Origin: Branchiostoma floridae | Lineage: Eukaryota > Chordata > Leptocardii > Amphioxiformes > Branchiostomatidae | DNA: 64,000 nt | Assembly (NCBI RefSeq): GCF_000003815.2 | Contig: NC_049997.1 | Span: 10,409,860 to 10,473,859 of the forward strand | Direction: 5' to 3' | Shown: in pieces, positions 33,801-42,800 of the stretch | Layout: each line of letters opens with the position of its first letter | Position numbering within the stretch: the first letter of the stretch is position 1 | The notes under the pieces: generated by a model | What the model was told of the DNA's origin: nothing | The model's database searches: none | The model's input: only the letters and a program-made list of their open reading frames with translations | Program-made: the position numbers and the translations under genes

Positions 33801-36800
33801 GTAGTTGTGAGACTGGTTTCAGTTGCTACGTTTGCTTTGACGTTTTGTGTGGTGGACAGTGTTAGTGTTGTCGCTATATTGTATGGCGTAGTGGCCTCAA
33901 TATTCGATTCTTTGGAGACATTGTTGTTCCTCGGTTGATTTTTCTCATCACATTTCCAACTCCAAAGCCAACCTAATGGCCATCCCTGCATCCCCAAACA
34001 CTCGTTACTTATACCATTGTCTGTTCTATCCCGTTGTGAAATAGTTTGGGTGTAGTAATTTGTACTTGCCTGCTTATTGTTAATTTGCGACTCAGTATGA
34101 AACACAGCAGTATTCCTCGGTAAATAAGTAGTATTTGGTAGACCTTCGGTAGACGTATAAACTACTATGGATTCATTCTGATAAACGGTCGTGTTTCCAG
34201 GTTGATAGGAAGTATTTTGCTTGATATCAGACATGTCAGTGATGTTGGAAATATTCTGATACGCTGTCGTATTCCTGGGTAGATATGTGGTGTACTGACT
34301 GCTAACATTTGTGTTCGTATGTGCCGGTTTAGTTGTCGTTATCAGTGGTCTAGTTGTGGTTCTTTTTCTTATAATCTGGCCCGTTGTAGTCGTGACTCGA
34401 GTCGATGTGGTAGTTTGCTCATACGTTTTGGCTGCAGTCAATGTTGTTGTGTCCTTTCGGTGTTCAATTATCGTTGTTTTTCTATCGCAGTTTCATNNNN
34501 NNNNNNNNNNNNNNNNNNNNNNNNNNNNNNNNNNNNNNNNNNNNNNNNNNNNNNNNNNNNNNNNNNNNNNNNNNNNNNNNNNNNNNNNNNNNNNNNNNNN
34601 NNNNNNNNNNNNNNNNNNNNNNNNNNNNNNNNNNNNNNNCTCGCCAAACATTTGTCCAGTTCGTCTTTACTTTAAGCCTTGTCCTGTTGCACACGACTCG
34701 GGTCTCTAGCCGTTTTCGGAGATGGCGAATCTCGGGTACAGAAGTATTGTTGGCGTTTGCAATGGTATTTGCTATTTTAAGCAATTTCTGAAAACGCTTC
34801 CTCTTACGTTGCTTGGGTGGTACGCTTACGGACTTACGTCTATCTTTTCTTTGTTTCAAACGAGGAAGTTTCTGTCTTGTTCTTTTAGCATTTGTATCTC
34901 TTTGACGCTCTTGCTGTGCCCTGCGGTTTGCTTGCTGTCGCCCTCGCCTCGCGTGAAAGAGTTCTCTCACCAGCCAGGTTTCTGCCTCTCCCTTTTCCTT
35001 GGCCTGCCTTCTAAATCGTTTGTATAGTTCTGGAAAGTACCTCTGTCGAAAACATATCTATTTCATCAATACCTACAGAGTTNNNNNNNNNNNNNNNNNN
35101 NNNNNNNNNNNNNNNNNNNNNNNNNNNNNNNNNNNNNNNNNNNNNNNNNNNNNNNNNNNNNNNNNNNNNNNNNNNNNNNNNNNNNNNNNNNNNNNNNNNN
35201 NNNNNNNNNNNNNNNNNNNNNNNNNNNNNNNNNNNNNNNNNNNNNNNNNNNNNNNNNNNNNNNNNNNNNNNNNNNNNNNNNNNNNNNNNNNNNNNNNNNN
35301 NNNNNNNNNNNNNNNNNNNNNNNNNNNNNNNNNNNNNNNNNNNNNNNNNNNNNNNNNNNNNNNNNNNNNNNNNNNNNNNNNNNNNNNNNNNNNNNNNNNN
35401 NNNNNNNNNNNNNNNNNNNNNNNNNNNNNNNNNNNNNNNNNNNNNNNNNNNNNNNNNNNNNNNNNNNNNNNNNNNNNNNNNNNNNNNNNNNNNNNNNNNN
35501 NNNNNNNNNNNNNNNNNNNNNNNNNNNNNNNNNNNNNNNNNNNNNNNNNNNNNNNNNNNNNNNNNNNNNNNNNNNNNNNNNNNNNNNNNNNNNCCGGTAA
35601 CACACCTCGTCTACTTGCTGCAACAATGGAAATATCAATGACACAATCCAATGTTTACCTTAGGTATCTATCCTATACATTAACACTGTACCTCACTGTT
35701 AAATGTGTGGACAAGACATTTAAGGAAGACGACCATTTGGGCTCATGGAATATAACAGAACTGTCCTTGCTTTGTTTCGCCCGTTTCACATATCCACTGT
35801 CTTATATCTAAACGTCAAATCCTTACATGCATCAACCATCACCTTCTTAAGTGTGCACTTTTTAAGGACTTTAAGCAGAGCGATACAACAATGAAATTAC
35901 AGTATACTAAACATGCTGTCATGACCTTATGTCTATCCATGATAAGTAAGTAAGTATACTGTCGATTGTAGCATGGGTACCATCCGCCGCTGGCTAATTC
36001 TTTTGCGCTTGCTAAACACGGTTGTCAGCAAGCGAAATGATTGAGCCGGTGGTTACTACGTACAAAAAGAATGGTACTCAGACTATAGCCTCTACCAGGC
36101 TCCGAAGTTTTCTGTAAAAATACTAAAAATTGGCCAAGCGGACAGGTACTAATAACATACCAGAGGAATGAGCTGGCTTTGCCTTGGGAGTACAGTTTTC
36201 GTCTCTAGGTAGCTGACACTGTGCTCCACTGCCAGCTAACTCTTCTGGCACGTTATTTGTCAGCTTGGCCAATTTTTACTATTTCTACTGCGACTCGTGG
36301 AGCCTGGTAGAGGCTACCCTGGCTAGTTGAGTCGATATGCTACGTGTGTTTTACCGGCACGGCTACAGGACCGCGGGGGCCGAGTCTACAGGTGCCGTAG
36401 CCGTACTCTGCCCCGTCACAGTAACGTTCGGCCGCACAGTCATCGTTTGAGTAGCAGAAGTTGGGCTGGTGGTGAGAACGGTTAGTGATGATGTAGTTAG
36501 TCACACGGTGAGTTACATGATGGTGAAAGGTGTGAGAAAAGTAGGTTGGACTCATTCTCAAAGCTACCGACATCTTCCGCACCGCAGTTGTCCCTCAGTA
36601 AGACATCTAGAGCCGCAAAGTTCCTCAGGCCATCACCCAGGCCCCGGAGTTTCAGAAAATACTATAGCAAGGATCCATCCATTGATGTGTTTTTTTGTTG
36701 TTGAGTGGAGTCAGCTTGGTTACAGACTGAATAAAAGTACAGACTGAATAAAAGTTCTTGGCTGGAACTATGCGGTTCCAGATGTCTCACCGAGGGACCA

Positions 36801-39800
36801 CTGCGGTGTGACAGTTGTCGGTAACGTAAGGAACGAATCCACTCTACTTAACACGTGTATGGTGAAATGTCGTTATACACAAACATAGAACCATGTGGCT
36901 ATACCCCATTAATACAGTGATGTTTGTTTTAAATTACCATCTTCGTGACAGGTAACTTAATTACACACGATATCTAAAGTCTAGATCTGTGGTGTTTTAC
37001 AACATACAATGATATGAAAGGGTGACAAAGTATTAGATGTTGAATATACCTGACCACTCCACCCTTCCGCCATGTTTGTTAGATAGAATGTAGATTAGAA
37101 ACGTTAGTAACTCTGTGTGTGAGTACAATATGGGATGAGGTGTTATTTTGGTTATGGGGGGTGTTATTATGGTTAGTAGTGGTTGATTGGTGGAATTAGT
37201 GAGTGACTGAACGAATGATGATGGGGCAAATGACTGGATAGATAAGAAAGGGAACAGTTACACAAGTGACTGCATAGATTTTGGAACGGTCAGATTTTGG
37301 AACGGTCAAACGTTACCGGTAGCTACCTTTCATCGGTTGCTGGACAAGAGACTTTTAAACAAGAACTTTGAATTGATACGTAAATGATGCGGAGACAAAT
37401 TTTACACAGTCTATCAATTGTTCATGCGTGATAGTGCTATTCCATTCAAAATTGGACCAATGACGATTCTAAAAGGACGTTGACGGGAAAACTACCTTAG
37501 GCATTTGCTCCTCAACGCCAACCATACTTACTATATTGTTTGCATGTAACGCCTTCTTTCGTCCGTTTCATACGACTTCCTACTTACTCGTGCGGTGCAG
37601 CAATTGGAGATCCCTAATTGTGGGCTAACCATCCCATTTACGAACAGCCTACCCTGATATTTGCTTGGACAGTGTGTCAATAAGTTACCCAGTAGTCCCA
37701 TCCCCTCTCACCAAGTTCTAAATGTAAAAGTTCTGAACTGTGCCTCTTGAAACTCTGTGTAGACAAATAACTTCATTCGAGTTATGAATGAATGTATGAA
37801 TCTCAAAGTTTGGTATATGACAGCATCTTCCAAGTCTAATTCAACAAATACCCGTAAGCTTCCACACCTCCTACATACTACTGCTGTTCGCACAGCGGCC
37901 CATGGAATCCTGTAGAACACAGTCAGCTGCTGCGTTGTGGCTCAAGCCTAATGAAAAATCACAGTCTCTCACAAATCAGCATGAATTAAGAGGTGCTCGG
38001 CAACTAGGCTGTCACTGAAATGCACTTATTTCTAAGTGCGACGTAGCAAAAATGTATGTGATTATGCTGACACTATGTACTCTTTTTCAAAAACATAAAA
38101 AAGCCAGAAACTGTCCATACAACCCAATGCGTATATTCTCTATCAAAAACATTTAAAAAAAACTCTCCATACAACCCAATGCGTATACTCTCTATCAAAA
38201 GCCAGAAACCGTCCATACAACCCAAAGCGTGCGGCAAAACTGCCAAGCACCAGCGATCGAGCCCTACCCTTCCTCGTATGTCAATCTCAATCTCCCGGTT
38301 CCCCAACAGACATTCCCCGAACCCTTTGGCCAGATCGACTCGGCAGATGTGCCCAGCTTTACATTCTTTATCCACGAAGCAAAAACCTGCCTGCAGATGA
38401 GAAAATTCCGGCTAGAATTACGATAAATCGTAAAAATGTTCGCGGTGGCTTTATTTTCGCGTTGGTCTCTTACGCCTAGATCGTAACACCGCTTGTTTTC
38501 CACCGCGAAATATCATTTTACTTCCTATCGCGAAATGAAACCACCGCGAAAATAAATGAATTTACAGCAAATAGAGTGTCGGCATTTGCAGTGATGACAC
38601 CAATTTTCTAATGCTACAATTATCAATGGATGGAAATGCTCTGCAATTTGTAGCTGGTAAATTCTTTTTTTTTACCTCTTTCATACGGTCGTTCTGTACT
38701 CATTACTACAGGATAAAGGGTTGGCAGTAAGACATGGTTTAGTAGAGGTTAGAAATCAACTTTACGGTAAAGAAATGTTAGATGAAAGTAGCGGGGTTAA
38801 ACATGGAAACATACACGCAGAATTGTCCCCATCATGCACTAATATATATAAGAAGAATTCGAGCGACATCCGAATTGCTAATATAGTTAGTCGTTATTTA
38901 TGCAGTAGCAACGTCTGTCTTTTAGTCATACATCATCTTTTCAGATCATATTGGTGCACATTGCATGTAACATATAGTTATACTGGACGTCTTACCTTCA
39001 TCCAGCAATTCTATCGTAGAATTCCACTAAATAAGTACTTTAGATAACAAAGTCCTTCCTTCACATGTTGCAATTTTGATGCAGACCAAACAGAAGGGCA
39101 TATGTTTAAAACATTGTTTCATCAAAGTCATTGGACAGACTGTTGTCACTTAGGAGAAGGCCATGATACTGTCATTGTCAATGTCAATGTTTAAGACGTC
39201 TCAGTGTTTTCTCGTGACATTGTGTTCCGTACCTTGTCAGGCGTCTGGTCCGGCGTGATCTCATTGGTTCCTCCGGCGCCTGCGCACATGCCGCCCTTCT
39301 CCGTCATCTCACACTTCACTCCTGGGTCACAGTCGGAGTCGGCGTAGCAGAACATGTTTCCTCCCTGAAATACAAATAAACATTCGATACTCGTAGGTCA
39401 AGGAAGGGTAGACATCCAGATACACCAAATATCCGTTACTCAAGCAACTGGATATATAATTTTGGAAATGGTCATCTCACACTTCATGCCTCGGTCACAG
39501 TCGAACATGTTGCCTCCCTGAAGCACAAGCAGACATTTGCTCTGTGATTCAAATATCTACACAAAAAATAGCTATATAAAACTATGAAATCACGACTATG
39601 TCCAGAACACGAGGTGCCAAAGTTCCTATGCGGTACCTTAGAAAGCCACCAGAGGGCCCGCTATCGAACGTCACTTTCCCAAGCCATACCCGGCTTACCA
39701 AATATCATAAGGATCCATATACAGCCTCTCGAGTCATACTGTCCATAGACACACAGAAACACAAATGGCACCGAAGACATAACCCTCTTGGCAAAGGGAA

Positions 39801-42800
39801 CTACGGGTTCTTACCTTCAAGCCAGTAGTCGACAAACCTTCTATTTGTTACCTCCAATGTAAAATATGTTCACGTTACTAGAATACCCTACAAGAATCCA
39901 TAGTTTTTCCTGTAGATTTTCTTTACTTTTTCATGTGGAAGGTATGAAATTCACGGAAATAGTGGGCCATAAGTACAAGGACAGAATACAACTCCGTACA
40001 CATACACTGCATATCATGTTTTACACATAAATGTTAATTACTTTGAACAAGACTATATCGTACCATACTCACGTCTGGCTGTGCCTTGCCGTCTTCAATA
40101 CAGATCCCGTACACACCGTTAGGGGAGAGTTTGCACCTGAAGCCAGCTCCGCACATGGGGTCGTCATAACAGTAGACCGGCTGGGGGAAATGAAATAATT
40201 ACGTTTATCGAAACATACCGTCATGTCATATGTCTCAAAGTCACAATCTTTGATAAAAGCTTGTTACTTTAGTTTTTTTTTAACAACATGTATTCGTATA
40301 TACTGTGGTATCTGGACTGCCTTCTACCAGAGTCAGTGTACTTAGAGACTGTCAGACACGTCTTGTTCCTTCAACTACATCCTGCTGCGTGTATTGTTGA
40401 AGGACACATCAACAGTACTGTGTACGTGATTGTTGTAGGCAGATGATATCCAGTATGGGTAAGTATGCTTAAGGTCATTACACCTACCTCTCCCCGTCTG
40501 CTGCCCCGAACACATTCTCCTACAGTCCTGCCGTCTGGTTCCATCCTCAGGACACAGTAGCTGTTCACTCCACAGTCCGGGTCTTGTTTACACGGGATGC
40601 CCTGAAAAACAAGCGTTATGTGTTTACATTGTGCTGTGCAATATCAAACGAAACCATTAGTGTAAAATTTGTTTGTCCCAGAGGCATCGCCAAACACTCT
40701 AGTCATGCGCAAAGAGCATCACGCCTCAGTCAGGGTCTTATTTCGGGATTCCCTGAAAACAAGAGTTTTTTTTTTACTTTGTACTTTGCAATATCAAGCG
40801 AAACCATTAGTGCAAAATTTGCTTGTCCCAGAGGCATCGCCAAACACTCTAGTCATGCGCAAAGAGCACCACGCCTCATGATCAGTCAAAGTCTTGCTTG
40901 CACAGAATACCCTGAGGACAAGCGTTAAGTTTACCTTGTGCTATACAATAACGTGGACAATAGTGCACCATTTGGCTCGCCGCAGAGGCGTCGCCAAAAA
41001 ATGTTTAGCCATGTGTAAAATCACGCCTCATGTTTACCGTGTGTTCTGCAATAGTGTACAGTGTACATCGTTTGACTCGCCTCTTTGGCGTCGCCAAAAA
41101 TGTCAGCCAGCAAGGGAATGCAAGGGAATCAAAATTTGTGTTTGAGGAGACCTACGTACCAATCACGTTACCACCGTACTCATCAAAAAGATTTAGGGTC
41201 CAACTCGGTGCGAGTGGATCAACTTTACAGTCGCCATCGGTACATAGGCTACAGAATCTTCAGCAAGTTGAAGCTGGTAGTTATGGTAGTCTCAAAAGAA
41301 CAAGAAGAGTCTAAGAGCTGAGTACATGGATTAACTCCTTAGGCCCCCCTTTCACTAGACGGCGATCGCGCTGCGCTCTCTCTGCGACTAAAGCTGATGT
41401 GTGCAACCTTCGATTCCGTACTAGGTACATCATAAAAACTGTGAAAGTGTGACTGAAAGGACGACAAAACATACAAATCGTAAAAATATTCGTTTTCATT
41501 TCTATACAATTCGTTGAGCTATCTGTCAAATTTTAGGTCGCAGAGAGAGCGTGGCAGTAGCGCCGTTCTAGTGGAAAGGGGGTATTACCGTGTACTGGCC
41601 ATCCGGTGCAGGTTGGCCTCGGTCAGGCTTTACAGGCTCCTGAGGTTCCGATGGGACGACGTACGGCGGAGGGTCCCGACAGATGCCGAGCTCCAGCTCA
41701 GGGTCGTGTTTGTCACAGTACCTCCCGCCGGGACAGTCGATGTCCTTGTAGCACACCGTGATCTGGAGAAGAAAGTAAATTGTCCAGAAGTTTGTTGTTT
41801 CATCTTTTCATCTGTTAAGATAGTTATGGACCTTCATAAAATAATCTTTATTGACACGACAAGAGTACAGCGACTTTCGTATGGTCTACATGTATAACAA
41901 CTACTTACAGTACAACTAAACACACATATATGTATGAATACATCAACATATAGGGTCTAGCATGTCATTTACACTATTGGTTCTACATATACTTCCTATT
42001 TCAAACTACATTTAAGGTATCTAAAAATCTTTATTGCAGAAAAGAGGTATTTTTGAACCTGCTCCAATCGGTACACTAGCCAAGTGAGTGGAGTGTTCGC
42101 TTTCAGTTTGATCCACGACCGAGTCATATCTAATACTTAAAAATGGTTTCTTTGCTTAGCACTCGAAATTTGGGAAGAGTATGAACACTAGCCACATGCT
42201 GCAGTTATTGTACAAAGTTGTGAGGTCCAACGGCTAATGAAATAGAGATTGGCGCCGCCCTATGTACCATCTTAAACTTAAACCTGAATCTGTCTAATTC
42301 TCCGAGCAGAGGTTGAGTCGCGGAGATAGCAGTAGTTGGGATTCTTACTGAGGGAAACGAGCCAATAAAAATCCCAACCACTTCTACTACAGTAGAAGCC
42401 AGTTAATTGCACAACTGCACACTTCTGTTAATTGCACGGGATCCCAAAGTCCTGTAGTCATGCGGTCCAGCGGAATAGCTTCGCTTTGTTGCACCATCTG
42501 GATCATTGCACAAATTGTGCTGACAAATGGGGAGCGCAATTAAACGGCTTCTACTGTATCTCCAAGACCCAACCTCTGCTTGGAGAACAAATCTGTCTTA
42601 CCCCTCCGTGTAACTGTCGATGTTGCCGTTTTCGGCACATCCCGTTTCCGTCCGGTCCGGCTGTCATGTCGCAGAAGTACGACGTCTCGCACATCGAGTC
42701 GCGATTGCAGAGGACGCTCTGTAGAACACATCAACCATAAATCATCGCTTTTCAAGTTATAACCTGACTTAACAGACTCCCTTCGGGAGCATGCAGAGCT

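Noticed and set aside
36560..36830. A possible extra gene M exon with GACAACTGCGG
   Set aside because: No phase-0 exon with the C-x5-C pattern and paired splice sites could be drawn; it resembles a weak inverted repeat instead.
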